Shown here piece by piece: positions 1 to 6,418 of a stretch of 8,421 bases of DNA. The notes beneath the pieces are model-generated. The model was not told the DNA's origin and made no database searches. It was given only the letters and a program-made list of their open reading frames with translations. Position numbers and translations under genes: made by a program. Origin of the DNA: Bacillota bacterium (GTDB taxonomy: Bacteria; Bacillota; Clostridia; Oscillospirales; Ruminococcaceae); the NCBI GenBank assembly GCA_023388515.1, contig JAEWGD010000008.1, positions 1-8,421 on the forward strand. The letters are read 5' to 3'. Numbering within the stretch: position 1 is the first letter of the stretch; each line of letters begins with the position of its first letter.

Positions 1-199
1 CAGAAGTAAAAACAAAAATGTTAATAAAGAGTTGTTCATTAAGCTGTATACTTAATGTTTATTAAATGATACATAATCTTTAAAATTGATACTTTAAACC
101 TGGCATCTATTTTGTATATGCATGACAATAACACAAGGTACGGTACATAGTATTCCCCAAAAATTTATTAAGCATTTTTCAAGGTTCATATGCTACAAT

Positions 200-237
200 A
201 AACAAAAAGTAGGGAATTTGAAAAATACTTTTTGTTT
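200..237. repeat. AT-rich 12-bp hairpin upstream of the GH44 gene
   Basis: AAACAAAAAGTA at 200-211 is perfectly complementary to TACTTTTTGTTT at 226-237, with a 14-base loop. The stem is almost all A-T, so it would be weak as RNA. A TGCTACAAT extended -10-like sequence lies just before it (191-199). It could be a weak terminator of an upstream transcript, part of a leader, or a protein site; the sequence does not decide. Confidence 0.4.
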
Positions 238-247
238 TAAATGCTAA

Positions 248-275
248 TTGACCATAGCATTAGCTTGTTTATATT
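248..275 (+). promoter_or_regulatory. Candidate sigma-A promoter for the GH44 gene
   Basis: TTGACC (248-253) and TATATT (270-275) are separated by 16 bases, a good match to the housekeeping -35/-10 arrangement. Transcription would start near 282 and give a leader of roughly 145 bases before the ATG. The -10 box lies inside the left arm of the long inverted repeat (264-293), so a protein bound there would compete with RNA polymerase. In AT-rich DNA such boxes arise by chance, so this stays a candidate. Confidence 0.4.
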
Positions 276-379
276 TATGAAATATATTTGCTTTTGTTGT
301 AATATATTAAGAAATCGACCACATTGAAACAATTATTTATATTTTAAGCAAGTATATTTCATGCAAATATACAAACAAG
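264..379. promoter_or_regulatory. Pair of inverted, operator-like palindromes before GH44
   Basis: The 30 bases at 264-293, read on the minus strand, closely match the plus strand at 346-379: both run AAGCAA/GTATATTTCAT, then AAATAT, then AAACAAG, with small insertions in the right copy. Each copy has its own dyad: ATATTT-CAT-AAATAT in the left copy, and GTATATTT-catgc-AAATATAC (8-bp arms, 352-372) in the right copy. Two related dyads, one over a candidate -10 box and one in the leader, resemble a two-site operator that could loop DNA. The regulator is unknown. Confidence 0.45.
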
Positions 380-424
380 TTTTGAATTTAAGTAGAGGTC
401 AATAATTATATTTTGAGAGGGAGT

Positions 425-2710
425 ATGAATATGCGTTTACGCAATAAGTTTGCAGGAATTATAGCAGGTATTATGTCGATTACTTTTCTTGCACAGTCAA
501 CTTTTATCATTCCGAAAGTATCAGCAGAAACATATGACATGAATGTTTTTGTTAACTTGTCAGGTGAAAGAAAAGAAATCAGCCCATATATTTATGGTAT
601 AAACGAATTCGGCAATACAAGTAATTACAAAAATGTAAAGGTTAATGCTGTAAGGCAGGGAGGAAACAGATACACAGGCTACAACTGGGAAACAAACTGG
701 TCCAATGCAGGTCATGACTGGGTTCACAGCTCTGATACACATATAGGAGATATTTCAAATGGTGCTGGCTATGCTGCACGACAGCTTTCTGAGAAATGCA
801 ATCAATTTGATGTTCCATATAAAATGACAACATTACAGATGGCTGGATATGTTTCTGCTGATAAGCTTGGAGCTGTAACAACTACTGCACCATCTGACAG
901 ATGGAATGAAGTTTTTTTCAGAAAGAATTCTGAACTTCTTCTTGAACCCGATCTTACAGACAATGCAGTTTATATGGATGAATATGTGAATTTTCTTGTT
1001 AAAACGCTTGGCGATTCAACTAAATCAACGGGCATACAAGGATATAGCCTTGATAACGAACCGTTTTTATGGAATGATACACACCCAAATATTCACCCTG
1101 AAGAGTGTACTGCTGACGAACTAATTGAAAAGTCAATTGACCTTGCAAAGGTTGTAAAGGAAATTGATCCAAATGCAGAAGTTTTCGGCCCAGCACTTTG
1201 GGGAATGCTGCCATGTATTCAGGCGGGTACTACTCAAGACTTTACAGATGCAAAGTGGGAAAGCATAAAGGGCAACTATAATTGGTATCTTGATTATTAT
1301 CTTGAAAGTATGGCTAGTGCTGAAAAATCAACAGGAACAAGACTCCTTGATGTAGTTGATGTTCACTACTATGCACAGGATTGCTCAACAGATGATGCAA
1401 AGCTTCAAGCACCAAGAAGTCTTTATGATGAAAGTTATGTAGAAAACAGTTGGCTTCAGCCTTATTTAGGAAAATACTTCCCTCTACTTCCAAATATCAA
1501 AAAATCCGTTGATGAGTATTATCCAGGAACAAAAATTGCAATTACCGAATACAATCTTGCAGATATAGCAAATGAAAAAACAACTGGTAAAAGTGTTGTT
1601 TCTGCAATTGCTGAGGCTGAAACACTTGGTGCATTTGCTGAAAATGATGTTTACCTTGCAACATATTGGGGTACACTTCCTGAATGTCCATATGTCGAAT
1701 CTGCTATTAATCTTTACACAAATTATGACGGTAAAGGGTCTTCATTTGGGGATACTCTTGTAGAAACAAAAACTGATGACATTTCAAAGGCAACAGCTTT
1801 TGCTGCTATTAATGGCAATGACGATTCAAACGTTGGTATCGTACTTTCAAATAAAAACAAAACTGCAACAGAAAATGCAGTAATTACAATTGATGGTTCT
1901 TCATCTGATTATAAGAGTGCTGTTGTTTATGCTGTAACACAGGGTCACAGTGATATAAGAGTTATTGATGTACAAAATAATTTGAGTGGAAACAAAATTG
2001 AAGTTGAATTGCCTCCACTTTCAGTAGCTCATGTTATGATTTCTGATGAACTTACTGATGAAACAGTTTATGTTGAACCTGATATTACTGAAAAGAAAAC
2101 AGTATATAATGTAGAAGATCTTGCAGTATCAGCAGATGGATCATATATAATTCCTCTTGGCGATAAAGAACATCTAAAAGAAATTGTATTTGGTATAAAC
2201 AGCTATTCAAAAGAAGGCTCTACATATTACAGCGGTGGTGGCGGTCTATGCTTTTCAGATTTAGAACCTGTTAAAGGTGGAGAAACTTTCTGGGGCTTTA
2301 AAGGTGTATCCTTTTCAAATGGACAAAGCGAAATCGTTGTACCTTTTGATGGATATTATACAAATTCAGATCAAGAAGAGGTAGAATCAACTATTTTAGG
2401 TGAGAATGCATTATGGCAGCCAGATTGGTGGAAGTTCTCTGAAAAGCAGGGCGATAAGGGAACAGATATAGTTGTAAATTATACGACAGTTACACTTGTA
2501 TATTTATATGATGATACTCAACCAATCGAAAAAATCATAGGTGATGTAAATTCCGACGGAAAAGTTGATAGTAAGGATATTACAGCTCTTAAGAAATGGT
2601 TGGTTAATAAAAACGGAAAAATTGATTTTGATAACACAAATGTAAATGCTGATAATGAAATTAATGTTTTTGATTTAATTGCTTTAAAGAAGATTCTTTT
2701 TAAGGGTTAA
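425..2710 (+). CDS. Secreted GH44 endoglucanase/xyloglucanase with C-terminal dockerin
   Basis: Predicted extracellular beta-1,4-glucanase of glycoside hydrolase family 44, 761 residues from the ATG at 425 (an ATG at 431 is better spaced from GGAG at 420-423 and is equally possible). Residues 1-35 form a signal peptide: a basic start, a hydrophobic stretch, and a likely cut after VSA. The GH44 signatures follow: ISPYIYGIN, RQGGNRYTGYNWETN, the SLDNEP motif with the presumed acid/base Glu212, and AITEYN with the presumed nucleophile Glu375. The catalytic part runs to about residue 540. About 150 residues with aromatic and glycine-rich stretches follow; from its position after GH44 this may be a CBM76-like carbohydrate-binding module (inference). 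Residues 706-761 are a type I dockerin with two calcium loops, DVNSDGKVDSKD and NVNADNEINVFD. Dockerins bind cohesins on scaffoldins, so the enzyme probably joins a cellulosome. Family members cut xyloglucan, CMC and other beta-glucans; the substrate here is not proven. Confidence 0.92.
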   Translation: MNMRLRNKFAGIIAGIMSITFLAQSTFIIPKVSAETYDMNVFVNLSGERKEISPYIYGINEFGNTSNYKNVKVNAVRQGGNRYTGYNWETNWSNAGHDWVHSSDTHIGDISNGAGYAARQLSEKCNQFDVPYKMTTLQMAGYVSADKLGAVTTTAPSDRWNEVFFRKNSELLLEPDLTDNAVYMDEYVNFLVKTLGDSTKSTGIQGYSLDNEPFLWNDTHPNIHPEECTADELIEKSIDLAKVVKEIDPNAEVFGPALWGMLPCIQAGTTQDFTDAKWESIKGNYNWYLDYYLESMASAEKSTGTRLLDVVDVHYYAQDCSTDDAKLQAPRSLYDESYVENSWLQPYLGKYFPLLPNIKKSVDEYYPGTKIAITEYNLADIANEKTTGKSVVSAIAEAETLGAFAENDVYLATYWGTLPECPYVESAINLYTNYDGKGSSFGDTLVETKTDDISKATAFAAINGNDDSNVGIVLSNKNKTATENAVITIDGSSSDYKSAVVYAVTQGHSDIRVIDVQNNLSGNKIEVELPPLSVAHVMISDELTDETVYVEPDITEKKTVYNVEDLAVSADGSYIIPLGDKEHLKEIVFGINSYSKEGSTYYSGGGGLCFSDLEPVKGGETFWGFKGVSFSNGQSEIVVPFDGYYTNSDQEEVESTILGENALWQPDWWKFSEKQGDKGTDIVVNYTTVTLVYLYDDTQPIEKIIGDVNSDGKVDSKDITALKKWLVNKNGKIDFDNTNVNADNEINVFDLIALKKILFKG

Positions 2711-2736
2711 TATCTCATAATAAAGGTTATAAAAAA

Positions 2737-2776
2737 TAAGAAAAAACACGTATTATTTCATACGTGTTTTTTCTTA
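2737..2776. terminator. Rho-independent terminator after GH44
   Basis: The 16 bases at 2737-2752 (ending CACGTA) are perfectly complementary to 2761-2776 (starting TACGTG), with an 8-base loop. The stem has a short GC-containing core flanked by A6 on the left and T6 on the right, so it can terminate in either direction. It starts 26 bases after the stop codon of the hydrolase and separates it from the two-component operon. Confidence 0.85.
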
Positions 2777-2783
2777 CAATATG

Positions 2784-2792
2784 TGATATAAT
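2784..2792 (+). promoter_or_regulatory. Extended -10 promoter of the two-component operon
   Basis: TGATATAAT is a perfect extended -10 element (TGn followed by TATAAT). No good -35 is visible at the usual distance, where the terminator arm lies; extended -10 promoters often do without one. The predicted start near 2799 gives a leader of about 29 bases to the TTG start at 2828. Confidence 0.6.
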
Positions 2793-2812
2793 TAAGAGTA
2801 ATAATAAGAATT

Positions 2813-2823
2813 ATGGATGTGAT
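2813..2823 (+). promoter_or_regulatory. Ribosome binding site fixing a TTG start
   Basis: ATGGATGTGAT matches the anti-SD complement AAGGAGGTGAT at 9 of 11 positions. It ends at the right distance (8 bases after GGATG) from the TTG at 2828. The ATG at 2813 is therefore probably part of the Shine-Dalgarno sequence, not the start codon, and it has no ribosome binding site of its own. Confidence 0.65.
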
Positions 2824-2827
2824 TTAT

Positions 2828-3511
2828 TTGCGGGTACTAATTGTTGAGGATGAAAAAGACCTTGCCATGATACTTTCAGAAATACTCGAAATAGAAGGAT
2901 ATTATACGGATATTGTTTATGATGGTGTGAATGGTCTTGATAATGCTATGTCAGAAATTTATGATATAATTATTTTAGATGTTATGTTGCCAAAAATGAA
3001 CGGAATACAGGTACTTTATGAAATACGCAAAAATAATATCAGTACACCGATTTTAATGCTGACAGCAAAATCAGAAGTTGAGGATAAAGTATGTGGTCTT
3101 GATAATGGTGCTGATGACTACTTAACAAAACCGTTTAATACAAAGGAATTACTTGCAAGAATACGGGCTTTATTAAGGCGTAAGGAAAAAGAAATTATTG
3201 ACGAAAATCTAAAATTTTCTGATATTATACTTGATAAATATACACATCAAATATATAATAACGATCAAAAAGTAAAGCTTACAAAAAAAGAATATGATAT
3301 AATAGAATTGTTAATTTTAAATCAAGGTAAAGTAATATCAAAAGAAAAGCTAACAGTAAAAATATGGGGATATGATACAGATATTGAATATAACTCAATT
3401 GAGGTTTATGTTTCATTTCTTAGAAAAAAACTTGGTGCTATAAATTCAAAGGTAAATATTTCTACTGTAAGGGGTCTTGGTTATACTATTAAAGGAGAAA
3501 GAGATGAATAA
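2828..3511 (+). CDS. OmpR/PhoB-family two-component response regulator
   Basis: DNA-binding response regulator, 227 residues from the TTG at 2828, the usual length for the family. Numbered from that start, the receiver domain (about 1-115) has the acidic pair Glu7-Asp8, the phospho-accepting Asp51 in ILDVMLPKMNG, the switch residue Thr79 in MLTAK, and Lys101 in TKPF. The C-terminal winged-helix domain (about 130-225) carries LTKKEYDIIELL, a recognition-helix stretch NSIEVYVSFLRKKL and the closing VRGLGYTI. The start choice makes the protein begin LRVLIVEDE, as family members do. It overlaps the kinase gene by 8 bases, so the two are translated together. The target genes cannot be read from the sequence; the upstream GH44 gene is a candidate only by proximity. 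Confidence 0.9.
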   Translation: MRVLIVEDEKDLAMILSEILEIEGYYTDIVYDGVNGLDNAMSEIYDIIILDVMLPKMNGIQVLYEIRKNNISTPILMLTAKSEVEDKVCGLDNGADDYLTKPFNTKELLARIRALLRRKEKEIIDENLKFSDIILDKYTHQIYNNDQKVKLTKKEYDIIELLILNQGKVISKEKLTVKIWGYDTDIEYNSIEVYVSFLRKKLGAINSKVNISTVRGLGYTIKGERDE

Positions 3512-5216
3512 GGAAATTAAGTATCTTAGAAAAAAGTTTTTTATTCTTTCAGCAATAATTTCGGTTACATTAATTTTTATAATGGTACTTATTTTAAATA
3601 TATTAATGCAGTTTAGCTATAAAAACGAACTTAAAAATTCAACTGAAATGCTATTACAAACAGCATTTTCTAATGTATCTGATACTTCATCGGAACTGGT
3701 GCTTTTAAAGGATACAGAAATAAATAATATTGGTGATAATATTATTTGCCGCAACCCGAGCACAATAAAAAAAATAGTTTTAAACGGAATTATTACCTGC
3801 ACTGACGAAAACGCTGAATGGTATTGTGCAGGCGGTGGATTGTTTTTTGAACTTCCCGATAAAAAAGGAAATATTATATATATTCATAAAGAATATATAT
3901 TTAATCGTGATGAAACTAAAATAACTATTGATTTTACAGATAATTCAGATTTTTTATGCAATGGATTACCTGTAGAAACGGATATTACAAAAGTATCTCA
4001 AAGTCAATTTTATGTATCAAAAGTCTGGTGGGCATCTTCAAGTACGAAGCAGGTTATGAAACCAAATGAAACTGTGAAACTTGAACTTGAAAGTATGGAA
4101 ATATATTATCTTGACAATACATATCTGGCATCTTCTGAAAATTTTGTGCCTTTAATACGTAATTTTAATGACATTTATCCTACAGGTATTTCTGATACAC
4201 TGCGAGCTTACAATTGTTTTTATTTTATTTCTGATAAACAAGGAAATATTGTAGAAATAAATAACGGTAATAGCACAGAAATTTTTTCACAAGAGCAAGC
4301 TTTAAAAATGATGAATAGTGAAAATTCAGAATGGACATCCGATAATAAAAAATACAAACGCACAGTAAACAGTAATGATGAAATTATCATATATTCGTTC
4401 ATAAGCAATGCACAAGCAGAGCATAATACCAATAAACTTATTATAGTTTCTGCATTATCAGGGGGCGGAGTATTTGTTCTGGTTCTTATACTTATTTATT
4501 TTATATCAGGAAAGGTAGTAAAGCCAATTTCTGAAAGCTATCAAAAACAAAAGGAGTTTATTTCCAATGTAAGCCATGAGCTTAAAACACCCATTACTGT
4601 AATTTCAGCTACAACTGAGCTTATGGAAAAGAAAAACGGGTCTGATAAGCTTACAATTTGTGTTCAGGCACAATCACAAAAAATGAGCAGGCTCGTAAAC
4701 GAAATGCTGACTCTTACAAAACTTTCCGAATTTGAAAAGCAATGTGGTGACTTTAAGCAATTTAATATAAGTCAAATTGTAAGTAACTCTGTTTTATATT
4801 TTGAAAGCAGAGCTTTTGAAGAAGGAAAGCGAATACAATCTAATATAAATGAAAATTTAATCTTTACAGGAAATGTAGATAAAATTGATGAGCTTGTAGG
4901 AATTCTGCTTGACAATGCACTTAAATATTCTGATGAACATTCTGAAATAAAAATCTGTTTATATTCTGAAAAAGAAAATATTATTTTGACTTGTGAAAAT
5001 CCGTGTAAAAATTTTAATACAGATGATATTTCACGAATGTTTGAACGCTTTTATCGTGCTGATAAATCACATTCAGATGAAAAAGAAGGATTTGGGCTTG
5101 GGCTTTCGATTGCAAAGGAAATTGTTGATATACATAATAGTACTATTTATGCAGAATATAAAAATAATATGGTCGTTTTTAATTTAACGCTTAAAAAGCT
5201 AACACCTAATACTTGA
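3504..5216 (+). CDS. Membrane sensor histidine kinase
   Basis: Partner kinase of the preceding regulator, 570 residues. The ATG at 3504 has AAAGGAG at 3491-3497 and overlaps the regulator's stop by 8 bases. TM1 is at about residues 12-36 and TM2 at about 312-336. The roughly 275 residues between them form a large extracellular sensor that I do not recognise; it contains a few cysteines and a WYCAGGG stretch. After a short linker the HisKA helix has FISNVSHELKTPI with the phosphorylated His358. The ATPase domain has the N box LLDNALKYS (Asn471), the F box MFERFYRADKS and the G2 box GFGLGLSIAKEIVD (from Gly529). The usual DxGxG G1 box is replaced by ENPCKNF, which occurs in a subset of Gram-positive kinases with the same FERFYRxDKS pattern. 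The signal is unknown. No terminator is evident after the gene. Confidence 0.9.
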   Translation: MNKEIKYLRKKFFILSAIISVTLIFIMVLILNILMQFSYKNELKNSTEMLLQTAFSNVSDTSSELVLLKDTEINNIGDNIICRNPSTIKKIVLNGIITCTDENAEWYCAGGGLFFELPDKKGNIIYIHKEYIFNRDETKITIDFTDNSDFLCNGLPVETDITKVSQSQFYVSKVWWASSSTKQVMKPNETVKLELESMEIYYLDNTYLASSENFVPLIRNFNDIYPTGISDTLRAYNCFYFISDKQGNIVEINNGNSTEIFSQEQALKMMNSENSEWTSDNKKYKRTVNSNDEIIIYSFISNAQAEHNTNKLIIVSALSGGGVFVLVLILIYFISGKVVKPISESYQKQKEFISNVSHELKTPITVISATTELMEKKNGSDKLTICVQAQSQKMSRLVNEMLTLTKLSEFEKQCGDFKQFNISQIVSNSVLYFESRAFEEGKRIQSNINENLIFTGNVDKIDELVGILLDNALKYSDEHSEIKICLYSEKENIILTCENPCKNFNTDDISRMFERFYRADKSHSDEKEGFGLGLSIAKEIVDIHNSTIYAEYKNNMVVFNLTLKKLTPNT

Positions 5217-5289
5217 ACTAACCTAAAAACTTTAGCAAAAATGATTTAACGAAATAAAATAATTAAATTTTGATATAGTACAATAAAAT

Positions 5290-5317
5290 TTCACACCTTT
5301 AGGTCAAAAAATATAAT
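5290..5317 (+). promoter_or_regulatory. Candidate sigma-A promoter of csaA
   Basis: TTCACA (5290-5295) and a perfect TATAAT (5312-5317) are 16 bases apart. Transcription would start near 5324 and give a leader of about 80 bases. That leader begins with TTAAAGGAGTG, a ribosome-binding-site-like sequence that is not followed by an open reading frame. A second TATAAT at 5386-5391 is too close to the csaA ribosome binding site to serve as its promoter. Confidence 0.5.
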
Positions 5318-5403
5318 TTAAGTTAAAGGAGTGTAGTAGGGGAATAGAGATAAATCGTAGTTACACATTAAAGTGTTATTAATTGTATAATGGGAGGTTT
5401 TTA

Positions 5404-5733
5404 ATGGCTACGTTTGATGACTTTATGAAATTAGATGTAAGAGTAGGGGAAATTAGTGCAGTTGAATTTTTTGAAAAGGCAAAAAAGCCAGCTTATAAAT
5501 TATGGGTTGATTTTGGTGACGGAATAGGGATAAAGAAATCAAGTGCACAAATTACAGAATGTTATAAAAAAGATGAACTTATAGGTAAGCAAGTTTTAGG
5601 AGTGGTAAACTTTCCACCAAGACAAATTGCAGATTTCATGTCGGAAGTATTAGTTTTAGGAGTTTATTCATCAGAAGGAGTGGTATTAATTAAACCAGAG
5701 CAACCTGTTAAGAAAGGTGATAAGTTAGGTTAA
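5404..5733 (+). CDS. csaA: CsaA-type tRNA-binding-domain chaperone
   Basis: Small cytoplasmic protein of 109 residues, the normal full length for CsaA (about 110). It is a single OB-fold tRNA-binding domain related to the C-terminal part of methionyl-tRNA synthetase. The diagnostic strings are all present: FMKLDVRVGEI at the start, KLWVDFG, GIKKSSAQIT, VVNFPPRQIA and SEVLVLGVYS. Family members form dimers and have been described as export-related chaperones in Bacillus; binding of tRNA-like ligands is inferred from the fold. The ATG at 5404 is chosen because GGGAGG lies at 5392-5397 with proper spacing; an ATG at 5383 would place that site inside the gene. It stands alone, with its own candidate promoter. 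Confidence 0.93.
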   Translation: MATFDDFMKLDVRVGEISAVEFFEKAKKPAYKLWVDFGDGIGIKKSSAQITECYKKDELIGKQVLGVVNFPPRQIADFMSEVLVLGVYSSEGVVLIKPEQPVKKGDKLG

Positions 5734-5771
5734 TGCCTATAAATTTTAAAGACTAACTATAAAAAGTCAAG

Positions 5772-5803
5772 CCCTAAAAGATAAAATATAGAATTTTTTA
5801 GGG
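5772..5803. terminator. Hairpin after csaA, possible weak terminator
   Basis: CCCTAAAAGAT (5772-5782) pairs with ATTTTTTAGGG (5793-5803), 11 bp including one G-U pair, with a 10-base loop, about 40 bases after the csaA stop. The plus strand has no run of T after the stem, so it is not a textbook intrinsic terminator. It may act as a processing or weak termination signal. Confidence 0.4.
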
Positions 5804-5840
5804 TGAGACAAATCTTAAAAACGGCATGACAAGAAGAGAT

Positions 5841-6045
5841 TTAAGCAATGAGGGTATCATTCTTTCTGTCCTTTTTTCTAAGGGAATCTTCAAATACAGT
5901 TCTGTGTTTCTCACTTAAATATGTCATAGGATTCATCTCGCTTTTCTTTATATATTGGCTAAGCCGAATGGCAAATGGCGGATATCGAATTGCTGCACAT
6001 AAGCTTTTCAAGTTCATGGAGGTAAGCGATTTCTGTGAAGTACAT
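5841..6045 (-). pseudogene. Split small gene remnant, family not recognised
   Basis: On the minus strand an ATG at 6045 has AAAGGA about 10 bases upstream and opens a 28-codon frame (MYFTEIAYLHELEKLM...) that stops at 5959. A second frame is open through the same region and continues ...RLSQYIKKSEMNPMTYLSEK...KNDTLIA to a stop at 5841. It could start on its own at ATG 5936 (31 codons). This is either one gene broken by a frameshift and then truncated, or a short leader ORF coupled to a second one. The second peptide begins like the small DUF6075-type proteins of Clostridia mobile elements, but this is only an impression. A 68-codon plus-strand frame covers the same DNA; its hydrophobic composition looks like a shadow. 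Confidence 0.35.
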
Positions 6046-6075
6046 AATTTATAAATCCTTTCTTAAAATACAAAA

Positions 6076-6100
6076 GCCGACCTTTTTTTAAATGATCGGC
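6076..6100. repeat. Small GCCGA/TCGGC hairpin
   Basis: GCCGA (6076-6080) pairs with TCGGC (6096-6100). In minus-strand direction the stem is followed by TTTTGTATTTT, so it resembles a weak terminator or a leader hairpin just ahead of the minus-strand ribosome binding site of the 6045 ORF. Confidence 0.35.
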
Positions 6101-6106
6101 AGGGCA

Positions 6107-6156
6107 GATAACAAAAAAGGCACATAGATTTTTTGTTATCTATGTGCCTTTTTTGT
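6107..6156. terminator. Strong bidirectional terminator with an alternative fold
   Basis: The 19 bases at 6111-6129 are perfectly complementary to 6138-6156: an outer A6/T6 flank and a GGCACATAGAT core, with an 8-base loop. It can terminate in both directions. A second perfect 12-bp hairpin uses 6107-6118 (GATAACAAAAAA) with 6129-6140 (TTTTTTGTTATC) and shares bases with both arms of the first, so only one can form at a time. In minus direction it begins 5 bases after the stop codon at 6162, which suggests that a real minus-strand gene once ended there. Confidence 0.75.
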
Positions 6157-6161
6157 GATAT

Positions 6162-6236
6162 TTAATTTTTAGGTTCTACCACCATGAATACATTTTTCAT
6201 CTGTCCATCAGCACGAGGGCTGTGCCTTACGAGGGT
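6162..6236 (-). pseudogene. C-terminal stub of an unknown minus-strand protein
   Basis: A minus-strand frame is open for 24 codons between an in-frame stop at 6237-6239 and its own stop at 6162-6164. It ends in PRADGQMKNVFMVVEPKN. It has no start signal and is too short to be a gene. The terminator immediately after its stop codon is the main reason to think it is the authentic 3' end of a lost gene. The family is not recognised. Confidence 0.3.
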
Positions 6237-6311
6237 TCAAACCCGTCCTCAACGGTAAAAACTGCGTTTGCATCTATAGATTTGAATGCTAAATTTCAGT
6301 GCCTTAAACGG

Positions 6312-6342
6312 CAACAAACCCCGATAAAATCGAGGTTTGTTG
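6312..6342. repeat. Near-perfect 14-bp hairpin with AAA loop
   Basis: Bases 6312-6325 (CAACAAACCCCGAT) pair with 6329-6342 (ATCGAGGTTTGTTG) except for one C-A mismatch, leaving a three-base AAA loop. No T run follows on either strand, so it is not a typical terminator. It could be a mobile-element structure, such as a recombination or transfer site, or a structured RNA element. Confidence 0.6.
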
Positions 6343-6418
6343 TGGTTGTATCTATATTGACCAACCTTTTTGGCAAAGAACACGAGTTTGATACAAAATG
6401 CACCCCCTCGCCTTGTTC

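Larger units (their letters stand above)
1..424. other. AT-rich upstream regulatory region without a gene
   Basis: No reading frame of credible length or start signal is visible on either strand. The stretch is strongly AT-rich and holds several inverted repeats: a small one at 37-43/51-57 (CATTAAG/CTTAATG), a 12-bp one at 200-211/226-237, a 7-bp one at 240-246/255-261 (AATGCTA/TAGCATT), and a long imperfect one at 264-293/346-379. The last three lie within 240 bases of the hydrolase start. I infer that this is the promoter and control region of the GH44 gene. No upstream gene end can be recognised. Confidence 0.6.

Noticed and set aside
413..424. TTG at 413 as start of the GH44 gene
   Set aside because: It overlaps the GAGAGGGAG ribosome-binding stretch and has no upstream site; ATG 425 or 431 gives a normal signal peptide.
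5386..5391. TATAAT as the csaA promoter
   Set aside because: Transcription would start after the GGGAGG ribosome site at 5392-5397, leaving the mRNA without it; the box at 5312-5317 is better placed.
5848..6054. Plus-strand 68-codon hydrophobic ORF after csaA
   Set aside because: The Shine-Dalgarno match is weak, the composition looks like the reverse of polar minus-strand codons, and the minus strand carries the better ribosome site and start. Kept only as an alternative.
6205..6260. Complete tRNA gene around the TTCAAAC loop
   Set aside because: No acceptor-stem partner, D arm or 5-bp anticodon arm could be found in the preceding 100 bases, and the T stem has a mismatch.
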